DNA of 64,000 bases. Origin: Bacteroidota bacterium (GTDB lineage: Bacteria > Bacteroidota > Bacteroidia > Bacteroidales > JAAUTT01). The translations under genes were made by a program, and so were the position numbers. Shown here in pieces: positions 7,322 to 17,074 of the stretch (position 1 is the stretch's first letter; each line of letters opens with the position of its first letter). The notes below the pieces were generated by a model. The model did not search any database. It was not told the DNA's origin and worked only from the letters and a program-made list of their open reading frames with translations. Where the stretch lies: assembly GCA_023429135.1 (NCBI GenBank), contig JAEYWD010000115.1:62001-126000 (forward strand), written 5' to 3'.

Positions 7322-7634
7322 GGTTTAGGTTTTAACGTTATGGAATTACTTGCATCGGTATAACAATCAGGGGAGTTGAAAGTTTATTATAGTTTAATCC
7401 CTTTTCTTGTTTTTAAAGGCATCAGGCCGGTTAATCTTCAGCGAGGAATGGTATCCCTTTTTGTTGGCAGGGAAAGGGGCTGTGTGAAAAAGGCGGAAAG
7501 ACTTCGACTATGCTCAGTATTACGCTTGAAAATCAGCTATTTGCCATATTGAGCGGAGTCGAAATATGACAGGTAATTGACTTTTCACACAGCCTCGTTT
7601 GAGGGCTTTTCACAGGACCTCTTTATTATTTATG
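7322..7634. other. intergenic region containing a nested inverted-repeat element
   Basis: No gene. The gap lies between the start of the SRPBCC gene and the end of the esterase gene (both minus strand). Its main content is the 117-bp element at 7478-7594. Confidence 0.6.
7478..7594. repeat. nested inverted-repeat element (MITE/REP-like)
   Basis: The outer arms are a perfect 13-bp inverted repeat, GGCTGTGTGAAAA at 7478-7490 and TTTTCACACAGCC at 7582-7594. Inside are imperfect arms of about 20 bp, CTTCGACTATGCTCAGTA near 7502 and TTGAGCGGAGTCGAAAT near 7549-7565. No open frame. The outer arm recurs at 27615-27628 and 40564-40577. Confidence 0.7.
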
Positions 7635-8555
7635 TTAAAGTGTCTTCAGCCAATTAAGACATAATGCAGGCCATGAATTTTCAGTTCCATTGCCGTGGCC
7701 CAGGCCATAACCATGTCCGCCTTTCTGAAAGATGTGCAACTCGGCCGGAATATTGTTTTGCTGAAGCGCGTTGTAATACGATATGCTGTTTTTAACAGGT
7801 ACAGTTTTGTCATCGCCCGAATGAAGCAGAAATGCAGGAGGTGTTTGAGCATTTATGTGAAGTTCGTTAGAAAATCTTTTTACCTGTTCTTCCGTTGGGT
7901 TCTCGCCAATAAGGTTTTTACGTGAACCCATGTGGGTAAAAGTGGCATCGAAGGTGATAACCGGATAAATAAGAATTGAGAAATCAGGGCGTGCAGATGT
8001 CGTATCACTTACATTATAAATTTTCTCCATGTAATGGGTGGAAAGGGTAGAAGCGAGATGACCGCCGGCAGAGAATCCCATAACGCCAATTTTCTTAGGA
8101 TTGATTTTCCACGCCGGGGCGTTACGGCGAATTATTCTCAGTGCTTCCTGGGCGTCCTGGAGCGGACCAACACTTTTGTCGTCCATTATTTTGTCGGATG
8201 GCAAACGGTATTTAAGTACGATGCCTGCAATTCCCTGATCGTTTAGCCATTTGGCCACAGCATGTCCTTCGTGGTCTATGGCAACAATGCCATAGCCGCC
8301 GCCGGGGATAATAAGCACTGCCATACCATTGGCCTTTTCCTTTTTTGGTAGATAAACTGAAATTTCAGGATCGGTAACTTTCTCTACTCGCAGCACCCCG
8401 TCTTTTCTATCGATGGTGTTTTCTGTATAGTCGGATGCCTGTTTCGAGCCGGGAATTCCGTTTGGCCACACTTTCATATTTACTGACTGGGCTATGGCAC
8501 CAGCAACTAAGGCTTGAAGCATTATAAAAGCAATTAAAAATTTGGTTCTTTGCAT
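7635..8555 (-). CDS. exported alpha/beta-hydrolase (esterase/lipase, BD-FAE-like)
   Basis: About 306 residues. The ATG at 8555 was chosen because it places the signal peptide MQRTKFLIAFIMLQALVAGA at the N-terminus. The fold is an alpha/beta-hydrolase of the acetyl-xylan or feruloyl esterase type. It has an oxyanion-hole-type IIPGGGYGIVAIDHEGH, the nucleophile elbow GVMGFSAGGHLAS, the acidic residue in LLHSGDDKTVPV, and the catalytic histidine in FQKGGHGYGLG. It probably removes acyl groups from plant or algal polysaccharides in the periplasm. It lies about 90 bp downstream of a GH2 glycosidase on the same strand, which supports a carbohydrate role. Confidence 0.88.
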   Translation of the reverse strand: MQRTKFLIAFIMLQALVAGAIAQSVNMKVWPNGIPGSKQASDYTENTIDRKDGVLRVEKVTDPEISVYLPKKEKANGMAVLIIPGGGYGIVAIDHEGHAVAKWLNDQGIAGIVLKYRLPSDKIMDDKSVGPLQDAQEALRIIRRNAPAWKINPKKIGVMGFSAGGHLASTLSTHYMEKIYNVSDTTSARPDFSILIYPVITFDATFTHMGSRKNLIGENPTEEQVKRFSNELHINAQTPPAFLLHSGDDKTVPVKNSISYYNALQQNNIPAELHIFQKGGHGYGLGHGNGTENSWPALCLNWLKTL

Positions 8556-8644
8556 TTTTTTATTTTTAGTTATTAGCAAATACTTTTTTACTCGATAAAA
8601 ATAGGAATTCCAATCAACATATATCTCCAGGCTACTTTTAATTA

Positions 8645-11089
8645 TTATTTTGTTTGGATTGATATCTCTGTCGCTGATAAACCTTCAGCTTCTGCCTTCA
8701 AAGTAATATTGCCTGGTTTATTGCCTAAAGCAGGCCTCAATATTGCCAAAGCCACCCCCCGGAACGTTTTAACCTCAGGTTTTTTGAAGCTTGCCATACA
8801 ATTGGGGCATGCACTTCCCGTTCCGGCAAGTTCGCCTTCGCCAGTAATGGTGAATTTTACCTGAGTTGACGCATTAGGAATAGTGTTGCCAAACTCATCT
8901 GTAATCTCAACTTTAACATACGAAAGATCGTTGCGGTTTGATTTAATTACCGGTCTGTCGGGAGTAAGCTTTATTTTTGAGGGTTTACCGGTTGTGGTAA
9001 TTGTTTTGGTTACTACTTCTATGCCATTTTCAAGTCCAATAGCTTTCAATACTCCGGGCTGATAAGGAACCTGGAAGGTTGCTATTAATTTTGTTGAGTC
9101 GCTTACAGTTCTTTCGCCTATTATTTTACCGTTGAGCTCAAGTCGTACTGCCGGACAGCGTGTAAATACCCTAACATCCATTATTTTTCCTTCGTTACCG
9201 GCCCAGTTCCAGCTTTGCCATTCATCGGGCCAGCCCCAGTAGCTTATCTTTTCAAATTTACCTGATGGGATAGGAGCATGAACCGCTATTTCGAGTTTGC
9301 TGTTTCGCCATATCACATCGCGATAATACATTTGCGGTTTTTTAAATCCAATAAGATCTATGTCGCCGCAATAAGCGTTGAACCAGGGCCAGGGTTTGGC
9401 AAAACTGCTATCAGGATCGTCGTTTAAACGGCTGTGACCAATGCCTGTTTCGCCCATATAATCCATTGCGGTCCAAATAAAATCGCCAATCACCCAGGAG
9501 TTTTTCTCAACCTGTTCCCAGTTATCGAAGGCGTCTTTTGCTACCGATTCGGTCCCAGTCATGATCCTTTCGGGATATTTGGCATGATCGGCCTCATATT
9601 CGGTAAACTGGTAGTTATAACCACCTACATCGAGCAAGGCAAATGCCGGTGCTGTTGCTGACCATGGTCTGCCTTTATGGTCCCAGAAGGAGCATATGGC
9701 CGCAGTAATGGGGCGAGTGGGATCCAGTTGACGTACTTCGTTGGAGAGCAGTTTGGTGATAATCAGGCCGGAAGTGTCCGCCCGCTCGTTAATCTCGTTG
9801 CCGATACTCCACATAATAACCGAGGGGTGATTCCGGTCGCGCATTACCATCGACTGAATATCGCGTTGCCACCACTCCTTAAAAAAGCGGTGATAATCCA
9901 TATCGTTTTTGGGGCGCTCCCACATGTCGAAAGCCTCATCAATAACCAAAACGCCGAGACGGTCGCATGCATCGAGGAATTGTTTTGAGGGAGGGTTGTG
10001 GCTGGTTCGGATGGCATTGAAACCATAGGCTTTCATCAGCTCCACCCGGCGTTCTTCTGCCCGGTCGATGGTGGTCGAACCAAGAAAGCCATTGTCGTGG
10101 TGCATACAGCCTCCTTTGAGTTCCATAGGTTTGCCGTTCAATAAGAATCCTGTTTTTGCATCAAAGTTTAAGGTTCTGATTCCGAATGGAGTTATAACCT
10201 TGTCGACTGTTTTGCCACCGGAAATTACTTCCGTTTCTGCAGTGTATAAATAGGGGGATTCGGTTGACCAAAGTTGTGGCTCAGAAAAAGTAAGATTCTG
10301 GACAATGTCAATATCACGTGTTGATAGGCTTCTAGACGGTGATTCGTTTGTTATCACTATTTTTCCCTTGTGGTCCAGCAAACGGGTAATTAACTTTACA
10401 TCGGTGGGATTTGTCCCGGAATTTTCAATATTGGTTGAAATTTTTACTGTTGCTTTTGCTGCGGAAACATTGGGAGTTGTGATGTAAACTCCCCAGGGAG
10501 CAATGTGTACAGGTTGAGTAATAATAAGCCATATATGACGGTATATACCCGATCCGCTATACCAGCGGGAGTTTTTTCCTTCATTTTTTACCCGTACCGC
10601 TATTGTATTGGGTTTGCCGGGGGTATTTAAAAAATTAGTTATGTTGAGGTTAAATGCAGTATATCCGTAAGGGTGTTTGCCGGTATGTTTTCCGTTGATC
10701 CATATATCGCAATCCATATACACTCCATCGAAATTTAGCAATACATTACTTTTTGGTTCAGCGGGTATTATAAATGTTTTTCGATACCATCCTGTGCCGC
10801 CCATTGTATAGCCTGTGGATGTTGTTCCAGGGCTTTCTTTTGAGAAAGGACCTGAAACTTTCCCGGGTTCTTGATTGGGTAGATCTTCGGAACTCCAGTC
10901 GTGCGGCAGGTCAATCATTCTCCACGTTTTGTCGTTAAAACCTGGTTTTTCTGCGCCTGTAACATCGCCTCTGTAAAACTTCCAATCCGCATCAAATAAT
11001 GTTTCGATCCGGGCTGTCTGTGAATTAAGGTTGAGGAAGAAGGCCAGCAGGATCGTGATTGTCGCAGCAAATTTTAAGTTGTGTTTCAT
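8645..11089 (-). CDS. glycoside hydrolase family 2 (beta-galactosidase-like)
   Basis: 814 residues from the ATG at 11089, selected because it starts the signal peptide (MKHNLKFAATITILLAFFLN). Domain order: N-terminal sugar-binding jelly roll (WYRKTFIIP, GVYMDCDIWINGKHTG), Ig-like domain, TIM barrel with KGGCMHHDNG and RTSHNPPS, then C-terminal Ig-like modules including an invasin-type domain. The acid/base glutamate is E432 in SIGNEINE and the likely nucleophile E514 in TGTES. It probably cleaves terminal beta-galactosides or related beta-glycosides outside the cytoplasm. With the esterase downstream it forms a small glycan-degrading pair; no SusC/SusD pair is adjacent. Exact substrate cannot be read from sequence. 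Confidence 0.92.
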   Translation of the reverse strand: MKHNLKFAATITILLAFFLNLNSQTARIETLFDADWKFYRGDVTGAEKPGFNDKTWRMIDLPHDWSSEDLPNQEPGKVSGPFSKESPGTTSTGYTMGGTGWYRKTFIIPAEPKSNVLLNFDGVYMDCDIWINGKHTGKHPYGYTAFNLNITNFLNTPGKPNTIAVRVKNEGKNSRWYSGSGIYRHIWLIITQPVHIAPWGVYITTPNVSAAKATVKISTNIENSGTNPTDVKLITRLLDHKGKIVITNESPSRSLSTRDIDIVQNLTFSEPQLWSTESPYLYTAETEVISGGKTVDKVITPFGIRTLNFDAKTGFLLNGKPMELKGGCMHHDNGFLGSTTIDRAEERRVELMKAYGFNAIRTSHNPPSKQFLDACDRLGVLVIDEAFDMWERPKNDMDYHRFFKEWWQRDIQSMVMRDRNHPSVIMWSIGNEINERADTSGLIITKLLSNEVRQLDPTRPITAAICSFWDHKGRPWSATAPAFALLDVGGYNYQFTEYEADHAKYPERIMTGTESVAKDAFDNWEQVEKNSWVIGDFIWTAMDYMGETGIGHSRLNDDPDSSFAKPWPWFNAYCGDIDLIGFKKPQMYYRDVIWRNSKLEIAVHAPIPSGKFEKISYWGWPDEWQSWNWAGNEGKIMDVRVFTRCPAVRLELNGKIIGERTVSDSTKLIATFQVPYQPGVLKAIGLENGIEVVTKTITTTGKPSKIKLTPDRPVIKSNRNDLSYVKVEITDEFGNTIPNASTQVKFTITGEGELAGTGSACPNCMASFKKPEVKTFRGVALAILRPALGNKPGNITLKAEAEGLSATEISIQTK

Positions 11090-11380
11090 TTGTAAGTAGT
11101 ATAAGCAGTTTAATGGTAACAAAAATATTAAAATACTCTTTCTTAAATTGTTAATTCGACACTTATTGCTTGTTTTTTTAATCTCATTTTAATACCTGCG
11201 AGTATAGAATATCCAAAGGGATTATTGGTTATAAGAATTAAATTTGTAAATTGCATACTACGGACAGCTACTAACTTAATAATTATCAGATGGTTCAAAG
11301 CGAAAGTCGAGTCATCCTGAGGATGGAACAAGCTCCTTGCATTTTTTGTTGCTTTTAGTATCCAATTTTAAAACTACTCC

Positions 11381-13696
11381 ATGGAAGCGTTACCTCAGAA
11401 TTTGTTTCAATTAATGTTACAGCTATCAAAAATCCAAAACAGGAAAAAGATTGTTGAGACATTTGTTGAATCCATGAATGCTATTTTTACAGAGATTCGT
11501 TTCAGCGAGGCGAAAGATAGTCTTGATTCCGGGTGTGATTTTATCGACATTAAAACCTCATTCAATTATTATGGGCGTTTAATTCTGGATTATGGCCAGA
11601 AAATATTGCCAGTTTCAAAACGACAACTGATTCTCAATTCGGTTGATATGCTTGCCATCCTGGTCGAGAACCGATCTCAGCAGGAAAAACTTACCAATGA
11701 AAAAAAGCAATTAAAGAAGGAATGGCTTAAACAACTCGATAATATTCATGTACTCGACGGGCAATATAAAATTCTGGCTGAAAACTCTGAAGATATGATT
11801 ATCCGGTTCGACAGGAGTCTTAATATCATTTATGCCAATCACTGTACTGAGAAGATTTTTGATTTGCCCCGCATACTTTTTATTTCCAAAAATATTAACG
11901 ACCTGGATCTGTCGGAAGAACAATCCGAGTTCTGGAGCAAAAATCTTGAACGGGTCTTCAGGATTGGATTTTCGATGAACGAAAATCTTGTAATATCAGG
12001 CAGCCAGAAACATTACTATCATGTTAAGTTTGTTCCCGAAAAGGCCGATAGCGGTGAAGCGAATTTTGTAATAGCTACAGCCCGTGATATTACAGACCTT
12101 AAGAATAAGGAGAAGGCCCTTTTCGAAAGCCAATGGCATTTAAAGCAGGCACAGCGGATTGCGAAAATAGGTAGTTGGGAGTGGAATCTTAAATACGATA
12201 CCATAATTCTTTCCGATGAACTTTATCATATGGTAGGGTTGCCTCCGCTTCACCGCAATCATACTGTTGATGAGTTAAAAAGCTTCGTTACAGAGGGCCT
12301 TTTTTCGTATGTGAAAAAGTTTCAGCAAGATCCTCCCGAGGATATGAAAACCTTTGAAATTGAGGTAAACGTGCGGCGGGTTGATGGTACTATCAGGCAT
12401 TGTGTGATCTGCGGCGAGACAATCATAGGAAATAGCGGGAAGATAAAGAAAATTCATGGCACCATACAGGATATTACTGAACGTAAAATCATGGAGAGTG
12501 AGCTGAAAAATGCAAAGCTTAAGGCCGAAGAATCCGACAGATTAAAATCTGCCTTTCTGGCTAATATGAGCCATGAAATTAGAACACCCCTCAATGGAAT
12601 TCTTGGCTTTTCGGAATTGCTCAAACACAAGAATCTCAACGCGGAAAAACGCCAGTTTTATATCGATATAATTTGCTCTAACGGGAAACAACTTCTGAAT
12701 GTTATTTCGGATATTATTGATATTTCCAGAATCGAGTCGGGGCAGATTACCATTGATAAGAGCAGCTTTTGTCCTGAAACACTACTCAACGACCTGCACG
12801 AACACCTTAAGACCGAACTTAAAGCTAAGGGTAAACCTAAAATTGAGACCAGGCAATTACCTGATGTGCGACTCAGAAATGCTTCCATTGTAGCAGATGA
12901 AATTCATTTGAAACAAATTCTCGTGCATTTGATTTCCAATGCCGTTAAGTTTACCAATTCAGGTCAAATTTGTCTGGGGTACGAAATCCGGGAAGATAAC
13001 ATTGAATTCTTTGTTACGGATACCGGAATTGGCATTCAGGCCGATTGTCACAAGCTTATATTTGAGCGTTTCCGGCAGGCAAATGAGAGTGCATCCAGAG
13101 AACACGGCGGTACCGGTCTGGGTCTGGCTATTTGTAAAAATCTTGTTGAACTCATGGGAGGAAAAATTTGGGTTATATCGTTCGAAGGTAAAGGATCGGA
13201 ATTCAGGTTTTCATTACCTTTTGTAACTTCAGTTCAAGTGGAAAACAAACCTGTTGAGACCAAAGGATTTGAATATTCATGGCCAGGGAAAAAAATTCTG
13301 ATTGTGGAGGATGATAATGCTAGTATGGAACTGCTAAACGAGTCTCTTGCCGAAACTTATGCCATTATTTATAAAGCCGATGATGGAGAAAAGGCTTTGC
13401 TCATGCACAAAAACATTCAGCCTGATATTATTCTTATGGATATCAGGATGCCTAACTTAAACGGTCTTGATGCTATACAGATAATAAGGAAGACCGACCC
13501 TGCTGTCCCTATCATAGCTATTACCGCAAATGCCTTCGTTGAAGACAAAATAAGCTGCAAAGCTGCCGGGGCCGACGACTATATTTCAAAGCCGGTGGAT
13601 CAATCTATTTTGCTTTCAAAAATGGAAAAGTTTTTAGGGCAACCGCTTGAAACCTTCGCCAACATTGCAGGAGAAGAAGTTGTAAAAAAACAATAA
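11381..13696 (+). CDS. hybrid sensor histidine kinase (PAS-PAS-HisKA-HATPase-receiver)
   Basis: 771 residues, no membrane segment. After an N-terminal region of about 120 residues come two PAS domains (about 125-240 and 255-370; the second ends with a DITERK linker). Next are HisKA with H398 in NMSHEIRTPLNGI, the ATPase (N box NAVKFTNSG, DTGIGI, GGTGLGLAICKNL) and a C-terminal receiver with the acidic pair VEDD, phosphoacceptor D687 in LMDIRMP, and the KP pair in ISKPVD. It is a soluble hybrid kinase whose phosphoryl group would pass to a separate Hpt protein. Input signal unknown; no partner gene is adjacent. Confidence 0.93.
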   Translation: MEALPQNLFQLMLQLSKIQNRKKIVETFVESMNAIFTEIRFSEAKDSLDSGCDFIDIKTSFNYYGRLILDYGQKILPVSKRQLILNSVDMLAILVENRSQQEKLTNEKKQLKKEWLKQLDNIHVLDGQYKILAENSEDMIIRFDRSLNIIYANHCTEKIFDLPRILFISKNINDLDLSEEQSEFWSKNLERVFRIGFSMNENLVISGSQKHYYHVKFVPEKADSGEANFVIATARDITDLKNKEKALFESQWHLKQAQRIAKIGSWEWNLKYDTIILSDELYHMVGLPPLHRNHTVDELKSFVTEGLFSYVKKFQQDPPEDMKTFEIEVNVRRVDGTIRHCVICGETIIGNSGKIKKIHGTIQDITERKIMESELKNAKLKAEESDRLKSAFLANMSHEIRTPLNGILGFSELLKHKNLNAEKRQFYIDIICSNGKQLLNVISDIIDISRIESGQITIDKSSFCPETLLNDLHEHLKTELKAKGKPKIETRQLPDVRLRNASIVADEIHLKQILVHLISNAVKFTNSGQICLGYEIREDNIEFFVTDTGIGIQADCHKLIFERFRQANESASREHGGTGLGLAICKNLVELMGGKIWVISFEGKGSEFRFSLPFVTSVQVENKPVETKGFEYSWPGKKILIVEDDNASMELLNESLAETYAIIYKADDGEKALLMHKNIQPDIILMDIRMPNLNGLDAIQIIRKTDPAVPIIAITANAFVEDKISCKAAGADDYISKPVDQSILLSKMEKFLGQPLETFANIAGEEVVKKQ

Positions 13697-13768
13697 AATT
13701 ATTTGATGCCCGGTTAAACCTTTTGCCGGAGAAATTATCAAAGAGCTATAAACAAAAAAACAATAGCC

Positions 13769-14092
13769 ATGAAAAAGATAATTTTGACAGCAGCAATCAT
13801 GATAGCCATGAGTTTTTCGGTAAAGTCCATTGCTCAAACCGCAACTCCGGGGGTAACTAAAAAGCAGATAAGTCAGGAAGCCCGCATTCAGGAAGGTAAA
13901 CAAAGCGGAGAGTTAACGCGTCGCGAAAAACGAAATTTGCAATTGCAACAAGCAGAAATTCAGCACGACAAAAAAGTTGCTAAAGCTGATGGCGTAGTTA
14001 CTCCCGCTGAGCGCCGGCATTTAAGAAAGGAACAGCGCAGGGCAAGTGCAAATATTTACCATCAGAAGCACGACTCGCAAACTCGGAATTAA
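13769..14092 (+). CDS. small exported basic protein
   Basis: 107 residues: signal peptide (MKKIILTAAIMIAMSFSVKS to IAQ) and a short, highly charged mature part of about 83 residues. It contains RIQEGKQSGELTRREKRNLQ and AKADGVVTPAERRHLRKEQR, and ends near IYHQKH. The two halves look like paired helical hairpins, each with a G-x-[LV]-T-x-x-E-x-R pattern reminiscent of EF-hand-like or TerB-like loops. The function of this Bacteroidota periplasmic family is not known to me. A strong terminator follows; the preceding kinase ends 72 bp upstream. Confidence 0.85.
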   Translation: MKKIILTAAIMIAMSFSVKSIAQTATPGVTKKQISQEARIQEGKQSGELTRREKRNLQLQQAEIQHDKKVAKADGVVTPAERRHLRKEQRRASANIYHQKHDSQTRN

Positions 14093-14103
14093 TAATATAA
14101 AAG

Positions 14104-14131
14104 AAAAAGCCGGATCCAGCCGGCTTTTTTT
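14104..14131 (+). terminator. intrinsic terminator
   Basis: AAAAAGCCGG, six-base loop, CCGGCTTTTT followed by further T: ten-pair stem with a T-run, 11 bp after the small exported-protein gene and 20 bp before the end of the convergent ThuA gene, so it can serve both directions. Confidence 0.9.
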
Positions 14132-14149
14132 ATCGCATTAAGATCAAAT

Positions 14150-14884
14150 TTACAGCACTTTCATTTTACCGGCCCAGACAATTGCATAAACCAGATGCTG
14201 CATTACAAGAGGTTCCAGGTAATTGTCGTCACGGTGACCAACTCCGGTGTAGAAAGCGCGTCCACCATCAAATTCATGATACCATATAAAAGGGTGTTTT
14301 TCGCCGTTGGCTCCACCTTCGTAAGTGCTTTCGTCCAGGTAAGCAAGCACTTTAACATCGGGATTCATATCCTTAAAATTGTACCATTCGTCGGTGCGTT
14401 CCCACTTCTCAGGAAGAAAAGAGGTAGCCTGGTGACTTTTGTCCACTACATTGATTACAGCTTTTTGCTGTTTGGGATGAGAAAGAAAATACGCTCCAAC
14501 AAGTTTGTTGTACCAGGGCCAGCCATATTCGGTATCGCTGGCGGCATGAATTCCAACAAATCCGCCACCAGCCTTAATGTAGTCCTCAAACGCTTTTTGC
14601 TGACCTTCGTCCAGAATATCTCCACTGGTGTTCAGGAAAATAACACACCGGTATTTCTTAAGATTGGCGGCAGTAAAGGCTAATGCATTTCGGGTAGTAT
14701 CGGCTATAATACTTTTTTTACCCAAAGCAATAGTAAGAAGTGGCATCGCTTTTTCAATGGATTCGTGATGGAATCCTGCAGTTTTTGCAAATATCAGAAC
14801 TCTTTTTGGCTGACTGAATGCGTAGAACGGAATGGCTAGCACCAGAATAGCTATGGCAAGTTTTTGTGTAAGGTTTTTTTGCAT
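14150..14884 (-). CDS. ThuA-domain exported protein
   Basis: 244 residues from the ATG at 14884, which begins a signal peptide (MQKNLTQKLAIAILVLAIPF..FSQ). The rest is a ThuA (trehalose utilisation, glutamine-amidotransferase-like) domain: RVLIFAKTAGFHHESI, CVIFLNTSGDILDEGQQKAF, IKAGGGFVGIHAASDTEYGW, PWYNKLVGAYFLSHP and RAFYTGVGHRDDNY. Exported ThuA proteins are frequent in Bacteroidota and Planctomycetes near sugar-processing genes; some homologues take part in disaccharide 3-keto metabolism. No sugar dehydrogenase is beside this copy. The substrate is inferred only at family level. Confidence 0.9.
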   Translation of the reverse strand: MQKNLTQKLAIAILVLAIPFYAFSQPKRVLIFAKTAGFHHESIEKAMPLLTIALGKKSIIADTTRNALAFTAANLKKYRCVIFLNTSGDILDEGQQKAFEDYIKAGGGFVGIHAASDTEYGWPWYNKLVGAYFLSHPKQQKAVINVVDKSHQATSFLPEKWERTDEWYNFKDMNPDVKVLAYLDESTYEGGANGEKHPFIWYHEFDGGRAFYTGVGHRDDNYLEPLVMQHLVYAIVWAGKMKVL

Positions 14885-15035
14885 GGCAGTTGTTTTAAAT
14901 ATTATCAAATTTAATGTTTTGTCGCGATTTCGGAAAGACATCTGTTTCGAATTTCAATAGTAGGAGAAAATTTGAGATTCGTCGAGATTTTTTCTTAAAC
15001 AGTCTTAAATAATCCTTCAACATTTTACGGTTTAC

Positions 15036-15043
15036 TATCTTTG
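15036..15043 (+). promoter_or_regulatory. Bacteroidota -7 element (TAnnTTTG)
   Basis: TATCTTTG lies 22 bp before the kinase start at 15065. A matching -33 TTTG is not clear. Confidence 0.35.
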
Positions 15044-15064
15044 ATAAGTTTAAACCATAAGTAA

Positions 15065-16270
15065 ATGGCTTTAATTCTTGATAAAATCAGGGCAAGTGTC
15101 AATTACAGAAAAGTTTTCAGCCGTTCACTGCTGATTGTTATTCTCCATCTGGCAGCCTGGGGGATTTTTATTTTCTATCCTTTCATTTTTTTTCAGATAA
15201 GGGTGCTCGATCCTGAATTTTATTACAAACAGATTATTAATGCTGCATTTCTTGCCGGAGTTTTTTATTTCAGCTCATATTACCTGTTTCCACGATTGAT
15301 AAAAAAGGTGAAACTACTGTTTCATGTTGTTCTGCTTTTAGGATTAATTGCTTTTATTCCTCTCCAGCAGTATTTGCTGGAGTATTATTTTTTTCGTCGT
15401 GTCGAGAACCATTTACAGATAATTTCGCCGCTTTCGAAAGTGAAAATTGCTGAATTTCGCTCCGTCACAGCCCGAAAGGAGTTGCGTGTGATTATTCGGA
15501 AAGACAGTGCTGCTGTTACCGACCGGTTCTTTCATCTTCCTTTACCTGCGCACAGGTTGTTTTTTAACGAAACCCTCCAAACGTCCTTTTCTTCGGTATT
15601 GTTCGTGCTTTTGGTTAGTGGTTTTGTAAGCGTAGCCGGAGAACTGTTTCGTACCGAGAAAAAGCGAAAGGAACTGGAAAATCAAAGATTAAATGCTGAG
15701 CTGGCCTTCCTGAAATCGCAGGTGAATCCTCATTTCTTTTTCAATACCTTAAATACAATATATCTTTTGGCGCATAAAAAATCGGACCAAACGGAACATG
15801 TTGTGGTTAAGCTCTCGGAAATTATGCGTTATATGATTTACGACTCGAATGCCGCAGAGGTAAGTCTTTCGCGGGAATTGAACTATCTTAAGGATTATAT
15901 CGATTTACAACGATTGCGTCTGTCTAAAAAAGTTGATGTTCAGTTTCTGGTAAGCGGAAACGCCGATGGACTTCTTATTGCTCCCATGATGCTGATTCCT
16001 TTTGTGGAAAACGTGTTTAAGCATGGAGTAAGTTATGCTGGCGAAACTTTTATTCACATAGAGATTGCTATTGAAAATAATTCGCTCTCTTTTTCAACCC
16101 GAAACAGGATTTTTGCACGGAAAGATGAGCCAGAGCAATCGTCGGGTGTTGGTTTGGTTAATGTTCAAAAGCGGTTGCTGTTGCTCTATCCTGATCGCCA
16201 TAACCTGATCATCAAAACTGATAATGATGAATTTGCCGTTAACCTGAAAATAGACCTTAACCATGATTAG
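15065..16270 (+). CDS. LytS/YehU-type membrane histidine kinase
   Basis: 401 residues. Four hydrophobic segments lie in the N-terminal half (about 20-45, 60-75, 85-100 and 175-195). They are followed by a short coiled coil and the His_kinase (PF06580) domain with H223 in KSQVNPHFFFNTLNTIYLLA. The phosphoacceptor helix continues as SEIMRYMIYDSN; the ATPase has MLIPFVENVFKHGV and GVGLVNVQKRL, the reduced form typical of this class. It overlaps the response regulator gene by 8 bp and is surely co-translated with it. These pairs usually sense envelope or metabolite signals and control few genes. Confidence 0.93.
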   Translation: MALILDKIRASVNYRKVFSRSLLIVILHLAAWGIFIFYPFIFFQIRVLDPEFYYKQIINAAFLAGVFYFSSYYLFPRLIKKVKLLFHVVLLLGLIAFIPLQQYLLEYYFFRRVENHLQIISPLSKVKIAEFRSVTARKELRVIIRKDSAAVTDRFFHLPLPAHRLFFNETLQTSFSSVLFVLLVSGFVSVAGELFRTEKKRKELENQRLNAELAFLKSQVNPHFFFNTLNTIYLLAHKKSDQTEHVVVKLSEIMRYMIYDSNAAEVSLSRELNYLKDYIDLQRLRLSKKVDVQFLVSGNADGLLIAPMMLIPFVENVFKHGVSYAGETFIHIEIAIENNSLSFSTRNRIFARKDEPEQSSGVGLVNVQKRLLLLYPDRHNLIIKTDNDEFAVNLKIDLNHD

Positions 16271-16979
16271 GTGCATTGTTGTCGACGATGAGCCTCTGGC
16301 CATTGAACTGCTCGAGGACTTTATCCGCAAAGTTCCCTTTCTTCAGCTTACTCATACATGCGAAAGCGCTCTGGAAGCTCTCGAAATTCTTAAGAAGGGA
16401 AATGTCGATCTTATGTTTCTTGATATCAAAATGCCCGATATTAACGGCCTCGACTTGCTTAAAAGTCTCAAACGTCCGCCTGTGGTAATTTTTACTACTG
16501 CTTACAGCGAGTATGCCGTGGAAAGTTACAATCTGGACGCTGTGGATTATTTGCTGAAACCCATTCCGTTCGACCGGTTTCTTCGTGCGGTGAATAAAGC
16601 CCGGGAGTATATCGAAGAAATTCATATGGAACCTCCATCTGAACCCTTAGTCGAAAAAGCTGAAAAGGAGTACATATTTGTGAAAGCAAATTATCAGATT
16701 CTGAAAATAAACTTCCGTGATATTCTATATCTGGAAGGTTTGAAGGATTATGTGAAGATATATTGTGGGTCAAAACCAGTGATTACCAATCAGAGCATGA
16801 AATATTTCGAGGAAAAACTTCCCTCGAAAATATTTGTTCGTGTTCACCGGTCGTTCATTGTATCGATGGAAAAAATAACTTCCATAACCAAAAATCGCAT
16901 TGTAATCGGCGACAAGTACATTCCTGTGAGCGGTAGCTTTAAAGATGCATTTTTTCAATTAATCGACAAAAATCTTTAA
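16263..16979 (+). CDS. LytTR-family response regulator
   Basis: 238 residues: receiver domain (VVDDEP acidic pocket, D54 in MFLDIKMPDINGL, conserved Lys in LLKPIPF) and a C-terminal LytTR DNA-binding domain (YIFVKANYQILKINFRDILY, VRVHRSFIVSMEKI, IPVSGSFKD). It is the cognate regulator of the LytS-type kinase whose 3' end it overlaps. LytTR proteins bind paired imperfect direct repeats; I did not find an obvious pair next to this operon. The following GLPGLI gene starts 95 bp downstream and may be in the same transcript. Confidence 0.93.
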   Translation: MIRCIVVDDEPLAIELLEDFIRKVPFLQLTHTCESALEALEILKKGNVDLMFLDIKMPDINGLDLLKSLKRPPVVIFTTAYSEYAVESYNLDAVDYLLKPIPFDRFLRAVNKAREYIEEIHMEPPSEPLVEKAEKEYIFVKANYQILKINFRDILYLEGLKDYVKIYCGSKPVITNQSMKYFEEKLPSKIFVRVHRSFIVSMEKITSITKNRIVIGDKYIPVSGSFKDAFFQLIDKNL

Positions 16980-17074
16980 ACCGTCGAGATCCTTTTTGTC
17001 ATAATCTAGTTCATTTGCTAATCCTTGCAGGGGCTTCTAATTTTGATCCAGTTAACTCACTTAAAATTAGAGCC

